A DNA stretch of 64,000 nt from Paraphoma chrysanthemicola. Lineage: Eukaryota > Ascomycota > Dothideomycetes > Pleosporales > Phaeosphaeriaceae. Position 1 is the first letter of the stretch. The number at the start of each line of letters is the position of its first letter. The stretch is taken from contig JAGMWG010000011.1 of NCBI GenBank assembly GCA_020744225.1, positions 1,302,001 to 1,366,000 of the forward strand, in the 5' to 3' direction. Positions 21,848-32,496 of the stretch are shown piece after piece. Under the pieces are notes generated by a model. The model had not been told where the DNA came from, did not search any database, and saw only the letters and a program-made list of their open reading frames with translations. The position numbers were made by a program, and so were the translations under genes.

Positions 21848-22990
21848 TCAATTTACAGCTCCGACGGCTAAATTGTCGTCACTTCCACAATCTTGTAACC
21901 CAAACCATGACTTTAGGCACTCTAATGCTTCAATTACATCACTCTCAAGTCGATTTCGATGATCTGTAATGGCTATTTTTGCCTCAGAAAAGAGTCGTTC
22001 AGGTTTGAAAGACATGACAGGAATTGATAGTATGTCCATAACCATTTTGCTCAAGTTGGGATAGTTCTTTTGTTGTGCATCCTCTAGCCACCAGGCGAGT
22101 GCGCTTGTGAAACCGAAGACCTGCTCAGACTTACAATAACGCGTATTCGTCGATGAGACGCGTTGGTTGTAGATGCCTGTTCCTCCAATTTTAGAACTCG
22201 TTCGTAGTCGTCGACGGCATCTCGGGTCGAGGAAGGCGCGGCTCAATAGGTCTGTTATGCGTCCCAAAGTGTCTCCATCAACATCTTCGACGATACAATT
22301 CACTCCTTCTTCCAATTCTCTTGGATATAGTGCCATATATGTGAAGGATGGAGCACAATTGCCGCAACGTACGATAGCGATTCGTCGGTAAGGCAATAGT
22401 ACTTGTCCAGTTTCGCCCAACCCGAGTTATACATCAGCGCCATCATAGTGTCGTCCTTACCTGCCTCGTTCTCTGCCTCGAATTAGGCTAATATGGAGTC
22501 CATAGCCAAGAGAACTTTTGTCGAGTATCGCAAACAATAATTGGAGAGTCTTAGTAGCCAAACTTAGCTTCTCTAAAATTAATTTGATCTTCTCAAGTAT
22601 GACCCAGTCCTCCAAAGAGAGCTCCTCTCCAACACAATCTGCTTCCACCCATTTGTCGATATACCCATCGAATGCGTGTCTGAGATCCAAAGCGGCTTGT
22701 AGTAGCATATACCACGAACTCCACCTCATGCTGTTGTCTCGCGTAAGCTTGCGGTTATAGCTAATGGCCAGAAACTTTTGACTGCGCTAAATACTTCGTT
22801 GGATGAAAACAACGAAGTTATGAAACTTGCTAAGAGGGCCTTTTTGCTGCCAGTTCTCGATGTCTTTCAGTATCACATTATATGTGCCTAGATCGTCGTG
22901 TTCTCGTTGTCAGTAACGATGATAAAAGCTTTAGCGGCGAGGTTGATAATATGGCCTTGGCAGCGAAGTCGATAAGATTTAGGAGTGTAC
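21848..22990 (-). mobile_element. hAT-family transposase relic (minus strand)
   Basis: Read from the right on the minus strand: RLRCQGHIINLAAKAF (the conserved hAT middle block) near 22980, several stops and frame changes, a segment DKWVEADCVGEELSLEDW at 22457-22729, and finally the hAT C-terminal dimerisation region KNYPNLSKMVMDILSIP and SFKPERLFSEAK...IEALECLKSW ending at 21848. The protein is broken in at least three places, so it is not active. Confidence 0.8.
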
Positions 22991-23332
22991 TTGATAGGAA
23001 CCAGTGATCTAGTTGGACTAGACTAGTACTGGACTGAATTTGGATGGACTGTATTTGGATGGATTGGATCCGGAGTTTGAGAAATTTGGAATGGACTGAA
23101 TCGAGAGGTCTGGACGCTCCTGGAGCGCCAACGGACCGTGCCTAATTAGGAAGCAACTTAACCAGATGAGGAAGAGTGAGTCACATTTTCGGCGTTCTTG
23201 CTTCAGGTACGGCTTAACCCTAAAAGCGCGTTCTCAGAAAGAGTTCATCTAGTCCAATGACTTCCTGATAGCATTCAATAATGCACCTGGCAGGCCAGCG
23301 GGACTTACAACGGCTAATACGTTGAAAATGGT

Positions 23333-24650
23333 ATGAACCCACTCAGCAGCGGCAGACATCCTAAAATGGCCGCACCAACAATTCCTCAGTTCTTCCCTGG
23401 CTCTTCCTTTAGGACTTCCGAGTCGGATAATATTATTCTTGCCCTTGGATCTATCAACCCCCGCCGCGACCCAGAAGCTATGGTCCAGCCAGATGAATTT
23501 AAGCTCCAGGGTGAGCAATATATCCGCTGTGAGGTGCTAGCGAAGGGCCCTAAAGCAACAACGAAGCGAACGTCGGTGATCTGGATATACGGTGAAGATC
23601 TACGGGCTAAGAGAGATGTGAGACGTGGATGGTATTGCTACCTCTGTGAAAAACAGCGCAGTCAGCAAGAGCTTCCAGCAGTGTCGAATGGCAATTCTAC
23701 AGCGCTCGACCATCTCGACTCGACACATAAGATCGATAAGGTTACCGGCGAAAGTAACCTTCCGAGGAGACTCGGTGGATTCGAGCCAGCCGTCGATATC
23801 CGACTACCAGGACATGTAGTCAATCGTCTTCGCCCGCCGCCTAGATCGGTTCAAGGAACTCCTAATCCGCTGGCTGGTCTGCTGCCATATCACTTTCTTC
23901 CAAATTGAAATGGCTACTTTCGGGGATCTCCTCTTTTATTGTTTCCCCCTTTAGCAAACCTACTTCCAAAAGCCGCATCTACCATGCAAGGAGAGTAAGA
24001 AGAGATTAAGACACGACATGTATGACGCTCGGAGTTCTATTTGGTTGTTGTTCGATCTTTGGACGTCGCTGAATCACCTCGCTGTGCTTAGAGTAGTGGC
24101 ACAATTTATCGATAATACCGGAACACGTCGAACTGCCGTGGTAGCGCTACGTGACGCAGAAGGACACTCAGGAGAAAACATCGCCGATGTCCTTTTGCAG
24201 GTAATCAAAGATTACAAGATTACTGGCAAGATCGGCTATTTTATGGCAGACAACGCGTCCACTAATGACACTTGTGTCAATTCCGTCCTTCAGGCCATCT
24301 ACCAAAATATGTCAGAGAAGCAGTAAAGGCGCCGGCGCCTACGCTGCTTTGGGCATATTGTGAATCTCTGCGCGCAGGTTTTTCGCATCGGAGAGGACGA
24401 TGGAAAAGTCCGTAAGAATTTGGACGCTGCGGATAGGAGGGTGATATGAAGAGGCTCAAGGAGCCCCGGCGGAAGCGCCGCGCTATCGGAAAGCTTCATA
24501 GTTTTATTCGATATATACGAGCAAGCTCCCAGTGCCGTCAGTTTCCACGCGGTATACGCCTGCAGAGCCCTGGGATAGAGCCCTGGGATAGGTACTACTA
24601 GCTCACCGTCCTCGGGTACTTCGAGGACCCACTTCCAGGCAAGTGCCGAG
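23333..24650 (+). mobile_element. hAT-family transposase relic (plus strand)
   Basis: A BED-type zinc-finger region (RRGWYCYLCEKQRSQQELP ... ALDHLDSTHK) lies in a 191-aa frame from 23333. After stops, a catalytic-domain piece (LLFDLWTSLNHLAVLRVVAQ ... GKIGYFMADNASTNDTCV) lies at 24018-24326. Another frame follows with RLRCFGHIVNLCAQVF to about 24540. The order is that of fungal hAT transposases; stops and frameshifts mark it as dead. It is oriented away from the hAT relic at 21848-22990. Confidence 0.8.
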
Positions 24651-24902
24651 GCATCGCCGCTTAGCGTTCACAAATAGCATAGTCTCATGACGTCGGTATG
24701 GAGCAATTTTGACCCGACGGCCAGTCTTTGCAACACGCCGGCATGGCGATTAGGAATGCAATTCGAAAAAGCACCACCACGTGATAAATAGAATGTCAAG
24801 ACTGCCATGACCTGGTCGCTCACATTTACCTTCAATATCTCAAGATTTGTTTAACGTTTTTGTTCTAGACCCCCAATCACACCTATTTGATTTTTTTTCA
24901 AA

Positions 24903-26252
24903 ATGGGACAAAGGAGATATCAAGCTGAGCCCAGGGATTTCTCTCCATTGGGTAAACCACTTGATTTCGATTTCTCGAAAAAGACAGCTCAGAACCGTTT
25001 TCTGAAAGGCGCAATGACTGAGCGCCTATCATCATGGGACCCAAAGAACCTCCAAGCCCGTGGCATTCCCTCAAAGAATCTCGTCAATGTATATCGACGC
25101 TGGGGTGAGGGCGAGTTTGGAGTGCTCCTAACCGGTAACATCATGATCGAATACGATCATCTCGAAGCCGCCGGGAATGCTATTATCCCTCGCGGCTCAC
25201 CTTACGAGGGCGAGCGATTTGAGGGCTTCAAGGAGCTCGCGAAGCAGTCTAAGAAGCATGGCTCCCTGATTGTAGCACAGGTCAGTCATCCTGGCCGCCA
25301 GGTATCAGAGAACATCCAGAAATACCCAATCTCGGCATCAGATGTGCAGCTAGAGGGCAACATCATTGGTTCGACTTTTGCCAAGCCGCGTGCTGCTACT
25401 GAAGAAGACATCCGAAACATTATTGAAGGTTTCGCGCACGCCGCGGAGTATCTGGAGAAGGCTGGTTATAACGGTATTGAGCTTCATGGCGCTCATGGAT
25501 ACTTGCTTGCACAGTTCCTGTCACCCTCCACTAACCGCCGGAGTGACAAGTATGGCGGTGCGCTCGAAAATCGCGCTCGTCTAATCACCGAGATAGGACA
25601 AGAAATCCGACGCCGGACATCTTCGTCTTTTGTGTTGGGGATCAAACTCAACTCTGTTGAATTCCAGGAACAGGGGTTCACAACAGAAGATGCTGCAACG
25701 CTCTGCAAGCTTCTAGAAGACAATAGTTTTGACTTTGTCGAGCTATCTGGTGGCACTTACGAGGATTATGGCGAGGAACATAGGCGTCAGTCGACTAAAA
25801 AGCGCAAAGCTTTCTTCCTCGAATTCGCTGAGAAGATCGCGCCATCTCTCTCGAAGACGCGGATCTATGTCACGGGTGGCTTCAAGACAGCGTCAGCCAT
25901 GGTCGACGCACTTAAGGCAGTGGACGGCATTGGTCTTGCGCGACCCGCATGTCTAGAACCTAAACTACCTAAGCGAATCATCAACGGCGAGGTCAATGCA
26001 GCTATCGACCAGTTAACCGACGACAATGATTTCATAGTTTCCACGGTTGCAGCAGGAACGCAGATTAGGCAGCTTGGAAATGACCAGCAACCAATTGACC
26101 TCAGCGTCGAGAAGAATTTGGAAGGGTTTCTGAAGGATCTTAAAAAATGGATGAAAGACATGGCTGAGAATAAGGACGGCAATGAGTACGGCTTTGTGGA
26201 TATCGAAAGCATTGCCAGTGTGCCTTATGGAAGCGCGGCGCCTTCTCTTTAG
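24903..26252 (+). CDS. Old Yellow Enzyme-type NADH:flavin oxidoreductase
   Basis: A single-exon 449-aa protein with the FMN-binding TIM barrel of the OYE family. Visible are the first strand RFLKGAMTERLSSW, QVSHPGRQV in the third strand, the substrate-binding His pair region GIELHGAHGYLLAQFLSP, then NRRSDKYGGALENRARL, and the C-terminal phosphate-binding ARPACLEP. It reduces activated alkenes or enones using NAD(P)H in the cytosol. The C-terminal extension beyond residue ~370 (KKWMKDMAENKDGNEY) is typical of the larger fungal subgroup. The enzyme looks complete. Context of a P450, SDRs and a transporter suggests tailoring or detoxification. Confidence 0.92.
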   Translation: MGQRRYQAEPRDFSPLGKPLDFDFSKKTAQNRFLKGAMTERLSSWDPKNLQARGIPSKNLVNVYRRWGEGEFGVLLTGNIMIEYDHLEAAGNAIIPRGSPYEGERFEGFKELAKQSKKHGSLIVAQVSHPGRQVSENIQKYPISASDVQLEGNIIGSTFAKPRAATEEDIRNIIEGFAHAAEYLEKAGYNGIELHGAHGYLLAQFLSPSTNRRSDKYGGALENRARLITEIGQEIRRRTSSSFVLGIKLNSVEFQEQGFTTEDAATLCKLLEDNSFDFVELSGGTYEDYGEEHRRQSTKKRKAFFLEFAEKIAPSLSKTRIYVTGGFKTASAMVDALKAVDGIGLARPACLEPKLPKRIINGEVNAAIDQLTDDNDFIVSTVAAGTQIRQLGNDQQPIDLSVEKNLEGFLKDLKKWMKDMAENKDGNEYGFVDIESIASVPYGSAAPSL

Positions 26253-26747
26253 CGGTACTATGAATGGATTTAGTGCATGTTCGTAACTGGATAGAGAAAA
26301 GATAGCCTTATTTATAAGGGCCCTTCTAGCATCGAGTCTGGCAATTAAGCATCTGGGTGTGATAGTCCACGGTTATGTTAGGCTGTATGGATCGCAGCAA
26401 TCATCTTTGCCATTTGATCATTGTCACTTTGTATCCAAGTACTACGATCGCCCACGATAATCTGTCTCTGGATCCTAACTGCCATTACCCTAAAGCTTGA
26501 TCTCCTGGTACAACTTTGTCACAAATGCAGTCTGCCAAAGTAAGTATCAGTATTGGCTTACTATCCCGATAAACATCTAGATGTCTTTGTGACATAAGTA
26601 AGAAGAAGTGTCAAAGGAGATTACATGAAAAGAACCTGCACAATACCACGTAAATTGGGCAGAATATGTAATACCATCATGGTCTTTTGGAATGGTTTGA
26701 CTCCAATTGACTACTTGTGTATGGTACACATTGGGTCCGATTATAGC
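26253..26747. other. Intergenic, nothing supported
   Basis: Contains the OYE 3' flank. No family motif seen in either strand. Confidence 0.5.
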
Positions 26748-27190
26748 TTATAAACACTCTCTACTTTCATTGCCCTTCTTTTCTGACATATTCAACCACC
26801 CTTTGGCGCCCCTACGCGTGTTCCAGAACTGACTAATGAACGTCGCGACCTCTGAAGCTCTTTCTCTCACTACCCCGTGCCCAACTTGTGGGACAACAGC
26901 GACACTTGCGAAATCAAGTTCCTTCAGCTCCTGCTCATCACACAAATTATCCAGCCCACCCAATACCACCAGTGACGGTATGCCAATATGTACAGCCTTG
27001 ACGAATTCGGCATCGTTATCCATAAGACCACCATCTCTGAACACTGCAATGACATTATGATCCTACGTCTGTATTTGATAGCTGCTAGACGTCCAAAAGC
27101 CTCGCTCAAACCGTCGACCAGCGTCACCAAGATAGTACGTGTACGCTCAAAGAGGCGCACAGAGTTAGTAAGGTGCGGCGCTCGCCTTTT
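26748..27190 (-). pseudogene. Frameshifted C-terminal fragment of an alpha/beta hydrolase-like protein
   Basis: The minus-strand frame ending at 26748 contains GIPSLVVLGGLDNLCDEQEL with the acid Asp and VAVVPQVGHGVVRERASEVA with the base His of an alpha/beta hydrolase. Upstream, the matching helix (TILVTLVDGLSEAFGRLAA) is in another frame, so a one-base shift near 27050 separates them. The nucleophile-bearing N-terminal half is missing. It is a 3' fragment adjoining transposon debris. Confidence 0.6.
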
Positions 27191-27277
27191 GAGTTATGTA
27201 CAGTAGCTATTATCACAGGAGATTTTGGTATTGAGTTTCTATAGCCTCCAATAACTTAGTAGTTTCTGAATTTTATG

Positions 27278-27610
27278 TTATGTAAGCAGCTTCTTGGGCG
27301 GTCGTATTGGCCGCCTGCAGCTGGTGAATATTAGATCTACTTTCTCCACCTTAGTAGACTTAGGATTAACAACAGGTGCTCGCACAGCCCTACAGACCTT
27401 AAGGCTTTGCCTCTTACTCTTTTCGGATAATTTAAAATTGTTTTGAAGTTGTTTCTATAGCTGTTTAGCTATCTTATCTTCCTCGCGCTGAAGGACTTTC
27501 TCCACAGCTAAGCGCTCGCGCTCCTCCTTCGCTGCAACTCGGTTAAGACGACGCTCTTTGAGGAGCTGAGCTTTAGCAAGCTTTGGTCGCTTACGAAGCT
27601 TATTACTTTT
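27278..27610 (-). mobile_element. C-terminal tail of a pogo-like transposase
   Basis: The minus strand encodes KLRKRPKLAKAQLLKERRLN followed by a basic coiled stretch, one in-frame stop, and CRRPIRPPKKLLT before a TAA at 27278. This basic tail with its RPIRPPK end is the usual carboxyl terminus of fungal pogo/DDE transposases. No catalytic part is adjacent. Confidence 0.55.
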
Positions 27611-27916
27611 ACTTTATTCGTGTTGCAGCCCCTCTTCTTGTAGGTCTTTTGGCTCCTGAACCTATTCGCTTAGCAGCCTTAACCATGTGACAGACCGTGC
27701 TCTCGCCCACAGCCTTGGCTGTACCCGACTTAGCTTCCGTGGTTCCTGGTCTGGTTCACGCTATGGAGCCGTTCGGTTTCAGACCCTCACTCTGATCCGT
27801 CCCGCCATCGACCGTTTGAACCTCTCCATTACACCACCCCAGTAAGTCTGCACTATCGACAACGCCTTGTCCATATACTTCTTCGTTCATGCCTATAAAA
27901 TACCTACACCTCTCTT

Positions 27917-27918
<2 letters not shown>

Positions 27919-27999
<81 letters not shown>

Positions 28000-28026
28000 T
28001 GTGTGTGTGTTTGTGTGTGTGTGTGT
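27919..28026. repeat. (GT)n microsatellite, ~108 bp
   Basis: A run of GT dinucleotides with two short TTT interruptions near 27997 and 28011, directly preceding the hAT C-terminal fragment. Confidence 0.95.
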
Positions 28027-28293
28027 ATGGTTCTCGGTCCTGATGAAATTGATGAGTACCTCTCCACCAATGGTCTTATCACCCAAGATGCGTATTTCCA
28101 TTCTATTCAGTACTGGAATGATCGGTATCATAGTCAGCCTGATCTTGCTCAATTTGCACTTGACGCCCTTGCCTGCCCCTCAATGTCTGATGAAATCGAA
28201 CGGCTATTCATCAGCGCTAAGCTTCTTATTGTCGATCGTCGGTCTATGCTGAACATCGACATTATTGAGGCCAATGAGTGCCTGCGAGCATGA
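28027..28293 (+). mobile_element. hAT transposase C-terminal dimerisation fragment
   Basis: DLAQFALDALACPSMSDEIE followed by RLFISAKLLIVDRRSMLNID and IIEANECLRA is the hAT dimerisation domain. Only the last ~90 residues survive, and they are preceded by a GT microsatellite in the same frame. Confidence 0.75.
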
Positions 28294-29995
28294 TATAGGA
28301 AGCCTAGAAGAGGAACATTTGATGAGAAGGACGTCGGCGTTGAAGAAGGTCAAAATTGGGATGATTCAGCTGGCAAGCCGACCAGGTCCTGTTGAACGGG
28401 TGGGTGTGACTGAATGAAATCGCAGACCTTGGTGGTGGGAATTTCTTTGCCCCCGCAATTCTGGTGGCAGGCGTCATGGTTCTTGTTGGTGCTATTGAAC
28501 TCAATGCCAATGGGCAGGGCATGCACGCTGTATGTTTTGTCGATCCTGGAGCCCTTGTCATCGGGTACCACGTTGTAAGCAGATGAATTTATAGTAAGCA
28601 GTAAACAGCATGCAGATGAAGGAATCCCGAAAGGATGAGCCAGCCTATATTGATGAGGCGAGGGCGACAAGGTAAGCGCGGACGAGTACGAAACATGCGA
28701 GCCAATTAGAGTCTGAAGAATTGCAGTGAGGGCTGGATGCGTTTGGCCATGTATCTCTAGGTGACCCAGACGCTGGTCACCGAGAGCGTTGCTACCAAGA
28801 GCAGCAATGGAAGCCGAGAAAATATATACTCAACCACTTCCGCTGTGAAAATGAATGGCTCTTCTTGTTTTGCGACTTCGAGTGCGATGCGTGCTGCTCA
28901 TTGCTCAATGATGATTGCTTGTATCAACAACGCTAACCGCCAGCGAGAATAATGCCCACTTATAGATAAAGGCCATATTACAGGGGCGCTTCTGCCACAA
29001 CTCAAACCCAACCTCACATCCTCTTACTACTAGTTACATTCGTCCAACACGAAGTATACACCTGAAGGACATCAATACCCTCTCACGCGCTCGGAGAGGT
29101 CGGAATTGGGATTTCTAAGCTCCTGATGATCGTTTGTGGCTGCCGCATGGCAGATGCCTCGAAGACGGGGGTAGGGCGTCGAGCACCCTGCTGCGTGGAC
29201 AGCATCGTTTGTAGGTCATCAACTGTAGGTACGAAGGTGAAGACTCTCATATCAATCATAAGAGAAGAATACAGCATCCTGGAATATCAGGGACGAATTA
29301 GTTATCAAACTGTTTTCGCGCTAGCGCCTGAGTTGTTGGAGGAATACGTGCGCCCGTGGACGGAGGAATATGTGCGCCGACCCCCTTCTCCGCATGAGTA
29401 GTTGCTTCTGGGTCAGCAGCACTGCAGGTGGGGTACATGTGGCTCCTGTGCGATGCGAAATGGATGCGCTGCATTTTGGGTCGTTGTTGTCAATGGTGGA
29501 GAATAGCAAGACGACTATTTTGGCTGGAACTGCGAAACTCTTCCAGACGGGCCCTGCTTCAACATCGATGGCGCACCAACCCGATACCCAGGGAGAAGGA
29601 TTACAGCCGGCGCTGCTCGCAACCCTGGGTGTTTCGAGCCTTCGAAAAGCCGAGCCACCGAACAACCACAACCAGAAGAGGTATGGTTTCAGATCGGGGA
29701 GATAATGGTGATGCCTTTTGTTTGCATGCATTAGCATGGTCATATATAACTAGCATGAATGTCTCGCCGACATCAATTCCTTTTGTTATGCCTACCCATG
29801 CGCAGATTTTGTTATAGATGACACAACTCAAGGTCGTCCTAACTTAACCTTTCTCCAGCGGCACTCGCCTGTAACAACATATACACATTATTACATCACC
29901 AGATATAGCGCTACACCTCCATTAAGTGAGTAATAGTTACGAGAAACCTCTAGCGGAAGTAGCAGTAACAGCTAAGGCGCTTTATTATAGCAAGC
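28294..29995. other. Gene-poor 1.7-kb stretch
   Basis: Several short frames overlap but none has a convincing family match. A minus-strand frame at 28350-28670 has a hydrophobic start and four Cys (NKNHDACHQNCGGKEIPTTK) and might be a fragment of a small secreted protein, but the start is unclear. The dispersed repeat copy B lies at 28640-28770. Confidence 0.4.
28640..28770 (+). repeat. Diverged dispersed repeat, copy B
   Basis: Partner of 20186-20310 in the same orientation, sharing TTGATGAGGCGAG, AATTAGA, GAAGAATTG, GGCTGG and TTTGGCCATGTAT in order. Confidence 0.6.
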
Positions 29996-31837
29996 ATGAC
30001 AGACAAGGTGCTGCACTTCAGAAGCAGTCTAGATGCAAACAATTTCGATCTGGAAAAGGGCAAGGCGACCCCACATGGAGAAGAGGAGGAGACAGTACAC
30101 GAAAAAGTGCACATAACGTGACCGCTGTCCAGGTTGATCACTTACACTTTGCAGGAAACTAGCCTGGCTCAAGACGAAAATGGTGTTGATATCGAGAAAC
30201 ACTTGTCAAGAAAAAGCTCGAAAAAGGACCAGCTACCACCCGAAAAGTACCCACTTAACGACCTCGACTACAATCTCGTCGGGTGGGACCACCAAGATGA
30301 CCTAGAGAATCCGCGCAACTTTGCTAATCGCAGGAAATGGATTATTTTAGGAATGGTCGCAGCAATTACCTTCCTAAGCCCTGTTGCCTCATCTATCCTC
30401 GCGCCTAGCATTCCAATAGTTAACGCTGCTTTGAACAATTCTTCACAATTACTAGGATCATTCGCCGTTAGCGTGTACGTTCTTGGTTTCGCAGTAGGAC
30501 CACTATTCTTAAGTCCACTTTCTGAGATTTACGGGCGATGCATCGTGCTTAATTGCTCGAACGTCTTCTTCTGCGCCTTTACGCTTGGATGTGCGCTCGC
30601 GCCAAATCTAGGAGGATTAATTGCGATGCGCTTCCTTGCTGGACTGGGTGGCTCCGCGTGTCTTACGATTGGAACTGGCGTCATTGCAGACATGTTTGCA
30701 ACAGCGGAGCGTGGAAGGGCAGTTGCGCTGTACTCAATGGGAGTTCTGGTAAGAACATCAAAGTGCTCTGAAGATATATACGAGTGCCCAAGACTAATTT
30801 TTGACAGTTTGGTCCTATCCTAGGCCCTATCTGCGGAGGTTTCATCGCCCAGCGCGCGGGCTGGAGATGGAACATGTGGGTAGTTTTCATTGCGTAAATG
30901 CCTTCGCGATCCCTCAACTGATCTCGAAGCTGACGATACTAGTGCATGTATCCTGACCATCAGCCTCATCTTCTTTAACACTGAAACTTTTCATCCTGTT
31001 TTACTTGACCGCAAGACGAAGAAACTTCGCGCAGAGCTTAATCGCCCGGAGCTGCAGAACATTATGACCTACGACAAAGACGCACCTGCGCAAAGCCAAG
31101 CGCAGGTTATTAAGAACGGCATGATCCGCCCTCTAAAGATGCTTATCCGATCGCCTATTGTGCTTTTCTGCTCGCTCTACATATCTTTTCTATTTGGCTT
31201 GCTTTTCCTCTTGTTTACAACGATTACTCCTGTCTTTATTCAGACCTACGGCTGGTCTCCTGAAATCACCGGCCTTGCATACCTAGGAATTGGTGTCGGA
31301 AACTTGATCGGCATTAGCTTCGTCGCGAAGACTTCAGATGCGACTATCCTTCGTCTAGCGAAGAAGAACAAGGGCGTCTACGAGCCAGAAATGCGTCTGC
31401 CGCTTTGTGTGTTCTTTGGCTTGCTGATCCCGGTATCGCTATTCTGGTAAGCCTTGCATCTGCCCCATTAATACGTTGACCGCAAACTAACGCCTGGCAG
31501 GTATGGCTGGGCTGCATACGCCAAGACACATTGGATCGTACCTATCATATCACTCGTCCCATTTGGTCTCGGCCTAATGGGCATTTTCGCACCACTACAA
31601 ACATACATGATCGATTGTTTCCCGCAGTTCGCAGCCTCAGCTGTCGCCAGTATAACGGTGCTGCGCTGCTTGTTTGGCGGCCTCTTGCCGCTTGCTGGGC
31701 CGTCAATGTATAACACACTCGACCTCGGTTGGGGGAATAGTATACTGGGCTTTATAGCTATAGCGTTTATCCCGGTGCCAGCATTGCTATTCAAGTATGG
31801 CAAGGTGGTGAGAGAGAAGTATCCGAACAAGCTTTAG
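29996..31837 (+). CDS. MFS multidrug/polyamine-type exporter (DHA1 family)
   Basis: Five exons: 29996-30106, 30155-30748, 30808-30893, 30943-31446 and 31501-31837. Introns are 48, 59, 49 and 54 nt with GT-AG ends, and the product is 543 aa. The hydrophilic cytosolic N terminus (~100 aa) leads to 12 predicted membrane segments. The DHA1 motif A variant LSPLSEIYGR lies between TM2 and TM3, and motif C region LFGPILGPICGGF is restored exactly by the second splice. The mid-loop contains the TFHPVLL...RKTKKLRAEL stretch typical of the yeast TPO/FLU1-like drug:H+ antiporters. It probably exports a small organic compound across the plasma membrane. First-exon choice (donor GTGCAC at 30107) is the only phase-consistent option I found. 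Confidence 0.88.
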
Positions 31838-32496
31838 AGTGGTCAGTGGGTGTAGGTTTGCGGATAGTGCGCTTCTAGAGTATGAATTGACGAAGAGAAC
31901 GATGTGAATACATCCAGGATAAGATGCCCAGCAAAAGCGATTGCACTTACATTTGCATTGCCATGGCATAGGAATGTAGGATTAAGCAGGGTATGGAACA
32001 GAGGTACAGAAGCACACATCTCATAATTAAATCGAAGCACATATCACATAATTAAAATGTTACTTGAACAACCGCAGATTCTGAAGTCAAGGTTCTAACT
32101 ATTGCAATCTGACTTCTCCGATAGATATGATATAATTAGAGACCGACGGGGATGCGTTGAATTTCGGCTAGAGTTCTAGCCCAACTTAAGTGCCACAGTT
32201 GGAGGTCTGTAGTACTGCTTTAAAGTTTACGCTGTCAGATGTCCGAAGCCGGCGCATGTAGCATTTCTAGTCAAGAGGGAGACAGTAGCAACGTGGCGTC
32301 TTCCGAAGACCAAAATGGAAGTTAGAATGCCGACAAGGCGGCCGTAAGCCCTCTTACTACGATCTCCCCCAAGATTAAGTTCATGACCTAGCGTGAATGG
32401 ACAAGAAAAATAGCAATCGAGCATAGTAAGTTCCACCTATATCAAAATGATTGTCTTTCTCTCTGCTACGTCCTCGTCGTCGCTCAGATCAAAATC
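31838..32496. other. Intergenic, nothing supported
   Basis: Contains 3' flanks of the MFS gene and the HET pseudogene; no other signal seen. Confidence 0.5.

Noticed and set aside
27902..28152. His-Thr repeat protein opposite the GT microsatellite
   Set aside because: Translation of a CA repeat; not a gene.
28350..28670. Cys-containing minus-strand frame as a small secreted protein
   Set aside because: No ATG with a clean signal peptide and no supporting splice sites; left as an uncertain fragment.
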